From positions 1 to 45,432 of the forward strand of contig CALEYW010000042.1 in the NCBI GenBank assembly GCA_937927945.1: a stretch of 45,432 nucleotides of DNA, written 5' to 3'. This document shows, in pieces, positions 31,185 through 41,323 of the stretch (position 1 is the stretch's first letter; each line of letters opens with the position of its first letter). A program made the translations under genes and the position numbers. The notes beneath the pieces were generated by a model that saw only the letters and a program-made list of their open reading frames with translations, ran no database searches and had not been told where the DNA came from. The stretch comes from an uncultured candidate division WPS-2 bacterium. GTDB taxonomy: Bacteria; Vulcanimicrobiota; Vulcanimicrobiia; Vulcanimicrobiales; Vulcanimicrobiaceae.

Positions 31185-32372
31185 ATGAAACTGATGGAGT
31201 ATCAGGGCAAGGACCTGTTCCGGCGCGTCGGCATTCCGACCCCGAGCGGCGTGTATGCAACGACCGCTGATGAGGTGAAAGCCTACATCAGCGCACACCC
31301 TGGTTCGTGGGTGCTCAAGAGCCAGGTGATGATGGGCGGGCGCGGCAAGGCGGGCGGCATCAAATTCGCCGACGATGCCGCGCAAGGCGAGACGCTGGCG
31401 CGCGAGCTCATCGGCAAGGTGCTCAAGTCGATCCAGAATCCGGACGGCGAGGAAGTGAAGTCGCTGCTGGTCGAGGAGAAAGTCGACATCGCGAGCGAGG
31501 CGTACGTCTCGATCACGATCGACCGCGCGACGAAGCAGCCCGTCGTGATCGTCACGTCGCAAGGCGGCATGGACGTCGAGGAAGTCGCCGAGCACGATCC
31601 CGGCGCGATCCACAAATATTGGATCGATCCGGCGGCCGGCTACTCGCCGTACATCGGCCGTCAACTCGCGTTCGCGGCAAAGCTGCCCGACGGCTATCGC
31701 AAAGCGTTTCCGGGTCTGCTCGGCGCGCTCTACACGCTGTTCATGGACTACGGCGCGAACCTGGTCGAGATCAACCCGCTCGTGCTGACCAAAAACGGCC
31801 GCGTCATCGCCTCCGACGCGAAGATCGATCTCGACGACAACGGCCTCTACAAACATCCCGACATCGCGCAATGGAACAAAGCGCAGCCGGCCGATGAGGA
31901 TCAGGCCGCGGCCGTGGCGATCGGCCTCGGGATGTCGAACTATGCGAAGCTGCCCGACGACGGCGCCAAGATCGCGAACATCGGCGTCATCGCGAACGGC
32001 GCGGGCCTGGGCATGGGGACGATGGACGCCGTCAAGAACGCCGGCGGGCTCGCCGCGAACTTCCTCGACATCGGCGGCGGCGCGCAAGCCGAGCTGGTGA
32101 AGAAGAGCTACAATCTCGTCACCTCCGATCCGCGCGTCAAGGCGATGTTCATCAACATCTTCGGCGGGATCACCCGCGGCGACCAAGTCGCGAAGGGGAT
32201 CGTCGAGGCGCTCGCCGGCGGCGACGTGCGCAAGGTTCCGCTCGTCGTGCGGCTGACCGGGACGAACGCTGAAGAAGGTCGCGCGATCTTGGACAAGGCC
32301 GGATTCATCCCGGTCGAGACGATGGACGAAGGCGCCGCCCGCGCCGTGGCTTTGGCGAACGGAGCGAACTGA
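31185..32372 (+). CDS. sucC: Succinyl-CoA synthetase beta subunit (ADP/GDP-forming)
   Basis: 395 residues, the normal length. With SucD it interconverts succinyl-CoA and succinate with substrate-level phosphorylation in the TCA cycle. ATP-grasp domain: MEYQGKDLFRRVGIPTPSG at the start, MMGGRGKAGG, and EINPLVLTKNG with catalytic acidic residues. The C-terminal CoA-ligase-like domain has IFGGITRGDQVAKGIVEAL and RLTGTNAEEGRAIL. ATG 31185 is preferred; MEYQG at 31194 is an alternative. Immediately upstream is a divergent gene, so the promoter lies in 31065-31184. The sucD start follows two bases after the stop. Confidence 0.96.
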   Translation: MKLMEYQGKDLFRRVGIPTPSGVYATTADEVKAYISAHPGSWVLKSQVMMGGRGKAGGIKFADDAAQGETLARELIGKVLKSIQNPDGEEVKSLLVEEKVDIASEAYVSITIDRATKQPVVIVTSQGGMDVEEVAEHDPGAIHKYWIDPAAGYSPYIGRQLAFAAKLPDGYRKAFPGLLGALYTLFMDYGANLVEINPLVLTKNGRVIASDAKIDLDDNGLYKHPDIAQWNKAQPADEDQAAAVAIGLGMSNYAKLPDDGAKIANIGVIANGAGLGMGTMDAVKNAGGLAANFLDIGGGAQAELVKKSYNLVTSDPRVKAMFINIFGGITRGDQVAKGIVEALAGGDVRKVPLVVRLTGTNAEEGRAILDKAGFIPVETMDEGAARAVALANGAN

Positions 32373-32374
32373 CC

Positions 32375-33247
32375 GTGGCGATCTTCCTCGACAAGAACTC
32401 GAAAGTCATCGTTCAAGGAATCACGGGGCGCGAGGGCGCGTTCCATACCACGCGGATGCTGGCGTACGGCACCAACATCGTCGGCGGGGTCACGCCGGGT
32501 AAGGGCGGGACGAAGATCGAGAGCGGTCAGCCGGTGTTCGACACCGTCAAGGACGCGGTCGAAGCGACGGGTGCGACCCATTCGATCATCTTCGTGCCGC
32601 CGTTCGCCGGTGCCGACGCACTGTGGGAAGCGCACGATGCCGGCATCCAGCTCGCCGTCTGCATCACCGAGGGAATTCCGGCGCACGACATGCTGCGCGT
32701 CGTCGCCACGACCGCCGGGATGCGCATCATCGGCGGCAACTGTCCGGGGCTCATCTCGCCCGGCAAGTCGCTGGTCGGCATCATGCCGAGCCAAATCTTC
32801 AAAGAAGGCAACGTCGGGATGATCTCGCGCTCGGGAACGCTGACGTACGAGATCGTCGACGGACTGACGCGCGCCGGCTACGGTCAGTCGACCTGCGTCG
32901 GCATCGGCGGCGACCCTATCATCGGCACCACCTTCGTCGACTGCCTGCGCGCGTTCGCGAGCGATCCCGAAACGACCGCGCTCGTCGTCGCCGGCGAGAT
33001 CGGCGGCTCGGACGAAGAAGACGCGGCCGCGTTCATCAAGGAGCACATCCCGGACAAGCCGGTCGTCGCGTTCATCGGCGGCCGATCGGCCCCGAAGGGG
33101 AAGCGCCTCGGCCACGCCGGCGCGATCATCTCCGGCAACACCGGCACCCCCGAATCCAAAGTCAAAGCCTTCAACGAAGCCGGCGTTCCCGTCGCCGACC
33201 GCCCCTCGCAAATCCCCGAGCTCCTCGCCAAAGCGCTGAAGCGGTAA
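32375..33247 (+). CDS. sucD: Succinyl-CoA synthetase alpha subunit
   Basis: 290 residues, GTG start two bases after sucC. CoA-binding Rossmann domain: VQGITGREGAFHTTRML (14-30), GGVTPGKGG (37-45) and NCPGLISPGK (122-131). The active-site phosphohistidine is H247 in LGHAGAIISG. GIGGDPIIGTTFVDCL and AGEIGGSDEEDAAAF follow the family. All catalytic residues are present and the length matches, so the enzyme should be functional with SucC. A T-rich hairpin terminator lies 22 bases downstream. Confidence 0.96.
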   Translation: MAIFLDKNSKVIVQGITGREGAFHTTRMLAYGTNIVGGVTPGKGGTKIESGQPVFDTVKDAVEATGATHSIIFVPPFAGADALWEAHDAGIQLAVCITEGIPAHDMLRVVATTAGMRIIGGNCPGLISPGKSLVGIMPSQIFKEGNVGMISRSGTLTYEIVDGLTRAGYGQSTCVGIGGDPIIGTTFVDCLRAFASDPETTALVVAGEIGGSDEEDAAAFIKEHIPDKPVVAFIGGRSAPKGKRLGHAGAIISGNTGTPESKVKAFNEAGVPVADRPSQIPELLAKALKR

Positions 33248-33269
33248 CCCCACTCTCCCCGTCACCCTC

Positions 33270-33298
33270 AAAAAAAGCGTCCACAGGGCGCTTTTTTT
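33270..33298 (+). terminator. Intrinsic terminator after sucCD
   Basis: AAAAAAAGCG and CGCTTTTTTT pair around a short GC inner stem and loop (GTCCACAGGG). Seven T residues follow the stem. The A-run on the left means it could also act on the opposite strand. Confidence 0.88.
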
Positions 33299-33408
33299 CA
33301 TTGCCTCGCAGCGGTATTAATACTGTCAACTATGCCGTCGCCCTAAGTATTTCCTAAGGAATACGGAGGCAAGCTGGGATTTCGCTTGGGAATCGTTGTG
33401 GGGTCGAG

Positions 33409-33428
33409 CAGGCGTGGCAACGCCACGC
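33409..33428 (+). promoter_or_regulatory. Leader hairpin upstream of TonB receptor 3
   Basis: GGCGTGGC and GCCACGCC form a perfect eight-base-pair stem with an AAC loop, flanked by GGGTCGA on the left and GGTCTACGG on the right. It lies about 45 bases before the start codon. Receptor 4 has a hairpin in nearly the same flanking context. Confidence 0.4.
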
Positions 33429-33474
33429 CGGTCTACGGCCAACACACCTCAACACGTACTTGGAAGGGGACAGC

Positions 33475-36400
33475 ATGCTTCAACGATCGTTGTGGCGTCC
33501 GCTCGTCGCCGTTCTGACGCTCCTCGCATTGTTGGTCCAGGGAACATCGGCACTGGCCGGCACAACGGGAACGGTTAGCGGAGTCTTGACGGATTCCACA
33601 TCTGGGGCGCCGATCGCCGGCGCCAAGGTCACCGCGGCGAGTCCGAGCCAAGCGGCGACGACCACCACCGATAACGCAGGGCACTACACGTTTCTCACCC
33701 TGCTCCCCGATACGTATACGCTGAGCTTTCAGAAAGCAGGGTATGCGACGGGGACGCAGAGCGGCGTCACGGTGCAAGCGGATCAACAGCTCGTCGTGAA
33801 TTTCAACAGCGCTCACGCGCTGCAGGAGATCGGCCGGACCGTCGCGCGTTCGGCCAACTCGCTGATCCGGCCGGGTCAAACGGCCAGCGAGTACTCGATC
33901 ACGCCTGCGCAACAAGCGGCGGCGGCGCCGCTGGGCGGCGGCGCCAATCTCAACTCCGCGTATAGCGCGATCTCGTCGGTTCCCGGCGTCGTCGTGCCGG
34001 TCAGCGGCACCGGCTGGGGGCAGTCGATCTTCATCCGCGGTGGCGACTACACGCAAACGGGCAACGAGGTCGACGGCATCCCGATCAATCGCGCGTTCGA
34101 CCAATACGCGAGCGGCGCGCTCTCGTCGCTGGGCGATCAGGAGATCCAGGTCTACACCGGCAACGCGCCCGCCGACGCGCAGGCCGTCGGCTTGGCGGGT
34201 TTCGTGAACCAGGTCATCCGCACGGGCACGAATCCGGGAACCAAGAACATCACGCTCGGAATCGGCACGCCGGCGCAGTACGAGCACGCGAGTTTCGAGT
34301 TCGGCGGTGCGACGCCCAGCCGATCGATTTCGTACTATCTCGGCACCGGCGGGTACACGCAGCAACTGCGCTACGTGAACCAGTACAATGGCGGCGGATA
34401 TCTCGCGCAGAGCGGTTTCGGCTCGGCGTACAACTACATCGCGAGCGGCTGCGGCGGACCGCATCCGTCCGCAGGGTGCTATCAGAACGTCTCGCCGTTC
34501 CTCGGTTTGCCGCTGGCTCCGAACGGCTACGCGATCGCGGACAAGATCTGGGGCGGCGGATTCGCGCCCGTCCAGAGAGATCGCGAAACGATCGCGAACG
34601 TGCACGTCGGGATCCCGCACAAGCGCGACGGGAATCGCGACGACGTGCAGGTGCTCTACGACTACGGCGCGGTCGCCGGTCACAGCAACGCCAGCATGGA
34701 CGATTGGAACCAGTACCTCGGCAACGTTGTGAACGGCTCGGCGAACGGCGTCTCGTTCGTCACCGACCCGCTCGGAAATCCGACGTGTCCCGCGGCCGCC
34801 GTCGGCGGAACGTTCGCGGGCGTCCCGACCACGTGTCTGGGCCCCGTCACGCCGTTCTATCGCGACCCCAATCAGTATACCGGTCCGGTGAACGCGAAGC
34901 TGACGCCGGGCCTCATCGGCAGCGTCCGCAACGTCGCGTTCTCCGACTCGCCGTCAGGACGCCCCATCGGCGGCCCGGTCGATTTCGCGCGCCAGGACGG
35001 TGAGACGAACGAGTTCGCGATTTTCAAAGCGCAGTACCAGCACAACATCGCCGACCGCGGCTACGTGCGCTTGTACGGCTACACGCTGTACTCCAACCGG
35101 CTCGACAACGCGATCAACAGCTTCTACCAGTCCTTCGTCTCGGCGGCGGCGTCGCCGGACTACACGGTCAGCTCGCACACGCGCGGGATCGTGCTCAACG
35201 GCGGCTATCAGATCACGCCGGCGCACCTCCTGAACTTCAACGTCGGCTACGTGACCTCGAACAGCGACCGCTGGCGCAACGACATCGCGACGTTGGGGTC
35301 GCCGCAGTCCCAAGTCGCATATCTGCTCAACTCGAACAATCCGACGCAGGGCTGCTACAACGGCGCCGGCCTGCCGGCGCTGTGCGGCAGCGCGGGGGCG
35401 GCCGGATACGTACTGCCCAACGGATTACCGCCGCTGAACGCGCCGCCGGGTCCGCTCATGCCGAAGAACCCGACCTCACCGACTCTCGGTACCGAGAACG
35501 CGATCACGTGCGGCACGGGACCGTGTCAATACTACGCGATCAACGACGGCCGGCAGGGTGCGCACAACACCGTGACGCCGAAGTTCCTCAACGCGGCCAT
35601 CGGCGACACCTGGAAGCCGACACCGCGGTTGTCGCTCGACCTCTCGCTGCGTTCGGACACCTTCTCGTACGAGATGCAAGACTCGAACACGCTCGGAAAC
35701 CGACTGTTCGTCAACGACTACAACAACTCGCATTGCGTCAACGGAACCGTCGTTCGAACGCGCGGTCTGGGTGCGGCGTGTCCGTCGGGCTTCACTCCGA
35801 CGAACCTCACCGCCAGCAGTGCGAATCTGACCTACGCCGACATCCTGCAGCCGCGCGTCGGGCTCACGTACTCGCTCGGCACGACCGACGTTCTGCGTGC
35901 GTCGTACGGCCGGTTCGTGCAACCGCCCGAGACGTCGTCCGTCGACGCGACCAACGTGCAAGCCGGGACGCCGAGCGCGGCGTTCTACGCCAACTTCGGC
36001 TTCAACAGCTTCGCACGGCCGCTGGTCCCGGAGATCTCCTACAACGCCGACATGTCGTGGGAGCATCAGTTCCGCAACTCGGACCTCAGCATGCGCCTGA
36101 GCCCGTTCTACCGCCGCACGCAGAACGAGTTCGCGACGGTGCTCGTCGATCCGCGGACCAACTTCGTTGCGTTCATCAACGGGCAGAACCGCATCGCCTC
36201 CGGCTTCGAGCTGGCGGTGAACAAAGGCGACTTCTCGCGTGACGGGTTCGCGGCGCAGCTCGCCTACACGTACACGTACGCGACGCTGCACTACAAGGTG
36301 TTCCCGAACGGCGGGTCGTTCGTGAACGGGATCAACGCCGCGATCCAGCAGTACAACGGCTACACGTCGTTCTGCGGGACCAATCCCGGCAATCCCCGCT

Positions 36401-37197
36401 GCGCCAGCGGTCCGACGGCTCCGGTCGCGGCACGCTGCTATGCCGCCGGCACGCCGGATCCGACCTGCGCGCTGCCGGGGGCGCTGGCGAACCCCTACTT
36501 CAACGCCGCGCCGCAAGCGCTGTTCGATCCGAACGCCTCGTACTTCCCGTACAACCAGCAGCCCGGCTTCGGCACGAACTCGGTCTCGACGAGCTACATC
36601 ATCCCGCACGTCGCGTCGCTCGTCGTGCAATACAAGAAGGGCCCGTGGCGCTTCTCCCCGTCGGTGCAGTTCCAGGCGGGCTCGCGCTACGGTTCTCCGA
36701 TCGCCGTCGGCGGCGTCGCGCCGGACACGTGCGCGGCGTTGGCCGGCACCTCGGCCGCGACCGATCCCCGTTACACCGGAACCGGCGCGTCGGCGGGCGC
36801 GGGATACGATGCCTCGTCGTGCACGGGTATCGTCAACATCCCCGACCCCACGACCGGAAAGTTCGACGGGATCGGCGGCTTCGTGCAGCCGAATCTGCTC
36901 ACGACGAACCTTCAGGTCAGCTACGACATCACCAAACGGATCACGCTGCAAGTCACCGGCGCGAACCTGTACTCGATCTGCTGGGGCGGCTCGAATGTCC
37001 CCTGGGCGATCGGCGGGCGCATCGGCTGCAGCTATGCTGCGGGACAGAGCGTCGGCAACTTCTACAACCCGGGAGACGTCATCCAGAACGGCTTCCAGTT
37101 CCCGTACGCGCCGCTGTTCTTCTCCGCGACCCAGGCGTTCGCCACGCAAGCCCTGACGCCGACCCAGGTCTACTTCACGGTGAAGCTGCGCCTCTAG
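33475..37197 (+). CDS. TonB-dependent receptor-like outer-membrane protein 3 (cysteine-rich type)
   Basis: 1,240 residues from ATG 33475 behind GGAAGGGG; a TTG 15 bases earlier is rejected. Signal peptide about 1-28 (LLVQGTSALAG), carboxypeptidase-regulatory-like domain about 29-110, plug about 125-270 (IFIRGGDYTQTGNEVDGIPI, GFVNQVIRTGTNPG), barrel to YFTVKLRL. Cysteine pairs appear in loops: CGGPHPSAGC, CYNGAGLPALC, CGTGPC (first Cys codon at 35509), CGTNPGNPRC, CYAAGTPDPTC and CWGGSN..GC. It resembles receptor 4 most (shared QAAAAPLGGG block in the plug linker). First of three tandem receptors; strong terminator follows. Ligand and energy partners are not visible. Confidence 0.92.
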   Translation: MLQRSLWRPLVAVLTLLALLVQGTSALAGTTGTVSGVLTDSTSGAPIAGAKVTAASPSQAATTTTDNAGHYTFLTLLPDTYTLSFQKAGYATGTQSGVTVQADQQLVVNFNSAHALQEIGRTVARSANSLIRPGQTASEYSITPAQQAAAAPLGGGANLNSAYSAISSVPGVVVPVSGTGWGQSIFIRGGDYTQTGNEVDGIPINRAFDQYASGALSSLGDQEIQVYTGNAPADAQAVGLAGFVNQVIRTGTNPGTKNITLGIGTPAQYEHASFEFGGATPSRSISYYLGTGGYTQQLRYVNQYNGGGYLAQSGFGSAYNYIASGCGGPHPSAGCYQNVSPFLGLPLAPNGYAIADKIWGGGFAPVQRDRETIANVHVGIPHKRDGNRDDVQVLYDYGAVAGHSNASMDDWNQYLGNVVNGSANGVSFVTDPLGNPTCPAAAVGGTFAGVPTTCLGPVTPFYRDPNQYTGPVNAKLTPGLIGSVRNVAFSDSPSGRPIGGPVDFARQDGETNEFAIFKAQYQHNIADRGYVRLYGYTLYSNRLDNAINSFYQSFVSAAASPDYTVSSHTRGIVLNGGYQITPAHLLNFNVGYVTSNSDRWRNDIATLGSPQSQVAYLLNSNNPTQGCYNGAGLPALCGSAGAAGYVLPNGLPPLNAPPGPLMPKNPTSPTLGTENAITCGTGPCQYYAINDGRQGAHNTVTPKFLNAAIGDTWKPTPRLSLDLSLRSDTFSYEMQDSNTLGNRLFVNDYNNSHCVNGTVVRTRGLGAACPSGFTPTNLTASSANLTYADILQPRVGLTYSLGTTDVLRASYGRFVQPPETSSVDATNVQAGTPSAAFYANFGFNSFARPLVPEISYNADMSWEHQFRNSDLSMRLSPFYRRTQNEFATVLVDPRTNFVAFINGQNRIASGFELAVNKGDFSRDGFAAQLAYTYTYATLHYKVFPNGGSFVNGINAAIQQYNGYTSFCGTNPGNPRCASGPTAPVAARCYAAGTPDPTCALPGALANPYFNAAPQALFDPNASYFPYNQQPGFGTNSVSTSYIIPHVASLVVQYKKGPWRFSPSVQFQAGSRYGSPIAVGGVAPDTCAALAGTSAATDPRYTGTGASAGAGYDASSCTGIVNIPDPTTGKFDGIGGFVQPNLLTTNLQVSYDITKRITLQVTGANLYSICWGGSNVPWAIGGRIGCSYAAGQSVGNFYNPGDVIQNGFQFPYAPLFFSATQAFATQALTPTQVYFTVKLRL

Positions 37198-37241
37198 CGG
37201 GCGCTCGCTCACCGAACGATAGAGCAGCCGAAAGCCTGCAG

Positions 37242-37270
37242 AGAGCCCCGGATTCGTCCGGGGCTCTTTT
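37242..37270 (+). terminator. Intrinsic terminator after TonB receptor 3 (TTCG loop)
   Basis: AGAGCCCCGGA and TCCGGGGCTCT form a perfect 11-base-pair stem closed by a TTCG tetraloop and followed by TTTT. This is the first element in the 308-base gap 37198-37505. The remainder holds a second hairpin (CTTGCCG/CGGCAAG just after the T-run), an AT-richer stretch around 37378-37440 that may contain the promoter, and the leader hairpin before receptor 4. Confidence 0.92.
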
Positions 37271-37445
37271 CGGTTGCCCTTGCCGGTCTGCGCGGCAAGA
37301 TCGGCGGAGCTCGCAATTCTCGGCTATTTTGAGGTAGCGTCAGTCCTCGGCCAGTACCGCCGGGAGCCACCACCGCAATAATTAGGAGTTTCTGAGAAAA
37401 TCGCAGGCTATGGCATTTTCGCGTCGTAATTTGCTGGGTCGATTT

Positions 37446-37469
37446 GACCGGCGGCCTAGCCTGCCGGTC
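37446..37469 (+). promoter_or_regulatory. Leader hairpin upstream of TonB receptor 4
   Basis: GACCGGC and GCCGGTC form a seven-base-pair stem over a ten-base loop, with GGGTCGA upstream and GGATACGG downstream. It ends about 37 bases before the start codon and mirrors the arrangement at receptor 3. Confidence 0.4.
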
Positions 37470-37505
37470 GGATACGGCGCTCAAAACTTTACGAAATGAG
37501 AACAC

Positions 37506-40500
37506 ATGCATCGATTCCGCATGCATCGTTCCATCGTTGCCGTACTGGTGCTTTTCGCAGTGCTCCTCCAGGGAACTTGGGTTCTGGCGGGGACGACCGG
37601 AGAGATCACCGGAACGCTGATCGATGTGTCGTCGAAGAAACCCATCGCCGGTGCTAAAGTCACCGCGGTCAGCCCTTCGCAAAACGCATCAGCGACGACG
37701 GACGCGCAAGGCCGATTCACGTTCCTCAATCTCGCGCCGGACACGTACGCGATTTCGATGGACGTCAAAGGCTATCAAGGCACGACGCTCAGCGGTATTA
37801 CCGTTCAAGCGGATCAGGTGCAAACGCTCGCGCTGACTGCAGCGGCGAGCTTGCAAACGATCGGACATACGACGGCTCGCGCGGCGTCCGACGTCATCAA
37901 GCCCGGTCAAACGGCGGACGTCTACTCCGTCAGCGCCGCGCAAGCGGCCGCGGCAGCGCCGCTGGGCGGCGGCGGCTCGCTGAACCAAGCCTACTCGGCG
38001 ATCGCGTCCGTTCCGGGCGTGTTCGTTCCGCTGGGGCAACAGGGTTGGGCCCAGTCGGTCTACGTCCGAGGCGGTAACTATACGCAACTCGGCTACGACT
38101 ACGACGGCGTCCCCGTGCAGCGCGCCTACGACGCCTACCCGTCGAGCACGCTGTCCGCACTCGGCCAGCAAGAGGTGCAGATCTATACCGGCTCCGCGCC
38201 GGGTGCTGCGCAATCGAACGGTCTTGCCGGCTTCGTCAACCAGGTCATCAAGACCGGGACGTATCCCGGTACGGGCACCGGCGAGCTTGGTTTCGGAACG
38301 CCGACGTTCTACCACAAAGCCCAGCTCGAGCTGGGTGGGGCGTCGCCCAACCGCCTGTTCAGCTACTATCTCGGAGCTGCGGGGTACGACCAGGCCAGCC
38401 GATTCGTCGACCAGTTCGACGGCGCGTCGGCTGCCGCCAACTACAGCACGCTCCCGTATGCGCAGATCTTGAACAACTGCAACAATCCGAGCAATCCGCA
38501 CGCAACTGCCGGCTGTTACCAGAACGCCTTCGGTTCGGCCCCGAACGGATATCTCTACCTGCCCCTCACCTACGGCGCGGATCAACTCGTCGGCGACCGT
38601 GAGTTCGTCGGCAACCTTCACATCGGGATTCCGCACAAGAAGGACGGGCTGAAGGACGACGTTCAGGTCCTGGGTTCGATTTCATATCTGTTTCTGGGCT
38701 ACAACGATTCGTACAATTCGTTCGGTCCCGACGCGACGACGTTCTTCAAGACCGGTGTCGCGAACTATCAGGGCGCGAGCTATCCGTCGTGCATCTTCGA
38801 CGCTGCCGGCAACGCGACGAACCAGCCCTGCGCGGTCAATTACCTGGGCCTCGGCGGAGTGAAGAACTTCACGTACGCTCAGCGCAGCATCTATACGGGG
38901 CCGACCGGCGGCGCACTGACCGCGGCGAACTTGGGTCAGGTGTCGCAGTACACTTTCCCGAGTCAGCCGGGTGGGCTTCCCATCGGCAGCGGCGCCAAAG
39001 TCGATCCGAACAACATCGGGAACGAGAAGATCAACGACGCGATCTTCAAGATCCAGTACACGCACGCGATGGGCACCAATGCTTATGCGCGCGTTTACGC
39101 GTACTCACTGTACTCGGATTGGTTGAACAACGATCCGAACGCCAGCTCGAATCCCTTCGCGTTCGTCCCCAGCGACTACATCTTGCCGACCCACACCAAG
39201 GGTCTCGGGCTGACGCTGGCCGATCAGGTCGGCAACCATCTGCTCAACCTGACGGGTGGCTATTCAACGGCCCAACTGTCGCGTTGGAACAACGGTTTCC
39301 CGAGCCCATCCAACCCTGTCGCGGTTCTCGTCAATTCGGCGAATCCGACCGGCGGCTGCTACGCGGTCGTGGGCGGAGCCGGTGTGCAGGCTCCTTGTTC
39401 CACCCCCATCGCGACGGGGCTCTACGGAACCCATAACCCCTACGCCGCTCCTGCGCGGTACACGGTTCCCGGCACGAACAAGTCGGCCTCGTTGGGGTTG
39501 CTGCCGACGAATCCAGCCGTCACCGTTGCCACCGCGGGCGGCTTCACTTGCGGCAGCGGTCCGTGTGAGTTCCTATCGGTGGGTTCCGGGTTGAACGGCA
39601 GCTTCAACGACGTCACTCCCCGCTTCGCCAACCTCACGTTGGCCGATAGCTGGGCGGTAACGCCGAAGCTCTCTTTGGACCTCGGCGTTCGCTATGACAG
39701 CTTCCGCTATGACGTCCCGTCGGCGACCTCGCCGGAAGGACCGAACCCTGGTAACAGCAGCGCGATCGGCCGTGCGCTGTTCACCAACAGCACCAACCAG
39801 TACAACTGCTATGCCCCTGGCGCCGCACAGCAGTTCACGATCGCAACGGCCGCCGGAGTCTGCCCTGCGGGGTCGACGCTGGTTGCCTTCAACAACAACA
39901 ACCCGACCCAGATGTGGTACGGCGGCTTCGAGCCGCGCCTTGGCGCGACGTTCAAGTTAGACCCGCTGAACGTACTGCGTCTCGGCTACGGGAAATATCT
40001 GCAGCCGTCGAGCACCGCGTACACGTTCTACAACCGCTCCGGTGCGGACATCGCATCCTACGACGTGCCGAAGTTCTACCCGTACGGCTTTACGTCGGCA
40101 CAGCACTCGATCCCACCCGAAGTTTCGTACAACCTGGACTTCTCGTGGGAGCATCAGGTCAAGGGATCGGACTTCTCCTGGAAGATCACGCCCTTCTACC
40201 GGAAGACGCAGAACGAGGACATCAACGTGATCCTCGATCCGATCACGAACTTCGTCTCGGCGATCCCCGCGCTTTCGAGCAACATCAAGGGCGTGGAGCT
40301 CCTGCTCCGCAAGGGCGACTTCAGCCGCAACGGGTTCGCAGGACAACTCTCGTACACGTACACCTACGAGCAGTCGAAGTATCAGACGCTGCCGGGCGGC
40401 ACGACCGCATTGACCAACGTCAACAACACGGTCGCGCAGTATAACGCGTACACTTCGTACTGCGCTTCACACGCCGGCGACAAGCGCTGCGGAACGACGA

Positions 40501-41291
40501 CGAATGGTGCGACGGCGACGCCGTGCTATATGAACGACGGCACGCCGGATGCCGCGTGCGCCACCGGATCCATCGCGAACCCGTACTGGAACGCGCCGGT
40601 GCAGTCGCTGTTCGATCCCAACGCGAACTACTTCCCCTACAACCAGACGTTCGGGACCGGCTTCTCGTCAAACGCGAGCAGTTACAATATCCCGCACGTT
40701 GCCGCGCTCATCGTGAACTACAAACACGATAAGTGGGCCTTTACGCCTACCGTTCAGTTCACGGCAGGCGGCCGTTACGGTTCGCCGGTTCAGGGAATCG
40801 GGATCGATCCGGCCGGAGGTTGCGCCGCGCTCGCCGGTTCGACGACTGGGGACCCGCGGTACCCATATGGGGCGGCCGGCGGATCTCCGTACGACGCACA
40901 GTCGTGCCCCGGTTACATGACGGCTCCCGATCCGGTCACCGGAAGGTTCGATACGCCGGGACAGTTCGTGGAACCGTCGCAGATTCTCGCCAACCTCGGA
41001 ATCACGTATCAGGCGAATAAGCGTCTGACGCTGAACGTCACGGCCGTCAACCTGTACGGCACGTGCTTCGGCGGAACGAAGCAATCCTGGACGTTCGGCA
41101 ACTCGAAAACCGGCTGCTGGTATGCGGCCGCATCGGGTTTCCAGGCCGGGAACTTCTACAACCCGGGCGACACCTTCCAAACCCAGGCTAGTCCGTACTT
41201 CCCGGTGACCGGCGGTATCGCCGGCCAGCAGGTCTACGGCACCAGCATCAACCCGCTCCAAGTCTTCTTCACCGCTCAGCTCAAGCTATAG
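37506..41291 (+). CDS. TonB-dependent receptor-like outer-membrane protein 4 (cysteine-rich type)
   Basis: 1,261 residues, the longest in the window. Signal peptide about 1-29 (LLQGTWVLAG), carboxypeptidase-regulatory-like domain 30-110 (GEITGTLIDVSSKKPIAGA), plug about 130-275 with VYVRGGNYTQLGYDYDGVPV and AGFVNQVIKTGTYPG, barrel ending FFTAQLKL. Loop cysteine pairs include CNNPSNPHATAGC, CYAVVGGAGVQAPC, CGSGPC (first Cys codon at 39549), CASHAGDKRC, CYMNDGTPDAAC and CFGGTK..TGC. N-terminal and plug sequences are closest to receptor 3. No strong ribosome-binding site is seen (GAAATGAGAAC upstream). Ends in its own terminator. Confidence 0.92.
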   Translation: MHRFRMHRSIVAVLVLFAVLLQGTWVLAGTTGEITGTLIDVSSKKPIAGAKVTAVSPSQNASATTDAQGRFTFLNLAPDTYAISMDVKGYQGTTLSGITVQADQVQTLALTAAASLQTIGHTTARAASDVIKPGQTADVYSVSAAQAAAAAPLGGGGSLNQAYSAIASVPGVFVPLGQQGWAQSVYVRGGNYTQLGYDYDGVPVQRAYDAYPSSTLSALGQQEVQIYTGSAPGAAQSNGLAGFVNQVIKTGTYPGTGTGELGFGTPTFYHKAQLELGGASPNRLFSYYLGAAGYDQASRFVDQFDGASAAANYSTLPYAQILNNCNNPSNPHATAGCYQNAFGSAPNGYLYLPLTYGADQLVGDREFVGNLHIGIPHKKDGLKDDVQVLGSISYLFLGYNDSYNSFGPDATTFFKTGVANYQGASYPSCIFDAAGNATNQPCAVNYLGLGGVKNFTYAQRSIYTGPTGGALTAANLGQVSQYTFPSQPGGLPIGSGAKVDPNNIGNEKINDAIFKIQYTHAMGTNAYARVYAYSLYSDWLNNDPNASSNPFAFVPSDYILPTHTKGLGLTLADQVGNHLLNLTGGYSTAQLSRWNNGFPSPSNPVAVLVNSANPTGGCYAVVGGAGVQAPCSTPIATGLYGTHNPYAAPARYTVPGTNKSASLGLLPTNPAVTVATAGGFTCGSGPCEFLSVGSGLNGSFNDVTPRFANLTLADSWAVTPKLSLDLGVRYDSFRYDVPSATSPEGPNPGNSSAIGRALFTNSTNQYNCYAPGAAQQFTIATAAGVCPAGSTLVAFNNNNPTQMWYGGFEPRLGATFKLDPLNVLRLGYGKYLQPSSTAYTFYNRSGADIASYDVPKFYPYGFTSAQHSIPPEVSYNLDFSWEHQVKGSDFSWKITPFYRKTQNEDINVILDPITNFVSAIPALSSNIKGVELLLRKGDFSRNGFAGQLSYTYTYEQSKYQTLPGGTTALTNVNNTVAQYNAYTSYCASHAGDKRCGTTTNGATATPCYMNDGTPDAACATGSIANPYWNAPVQSLFDPNANYFPYNQTFGTGFSSNASSYNIPHVAALIVNYKHDKWAFTPTVQFTAGGRYGSPVQGIGIDPAGGCAALAGSTTGDPRYPYGAAGGSPYDAQSCPGYMTAPDPVTGRFDTPGQFVEPSQILANLGITYQANKRLTLNVTAVNLYGTCFGGTKQSWTFGNSKTGCWYAAASGFQAGNFYNPGDTFQTQASPYFPVTGGIAGQQVYGTSINPLQVFFTAQLKL

Positions 41292-41323
41292 GCGTGACGT
41301 AGACTGAACGAAACGTTCGGGAA

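Noticed and set aside
33299..33408. Palindromes GTATTAATAC and GTATTTCC-TAA-GGAATAC as promoter or operator
   Set aside because: No -35/-10 pair with normal spacing fits, and a single instance is not enough to call an operator.
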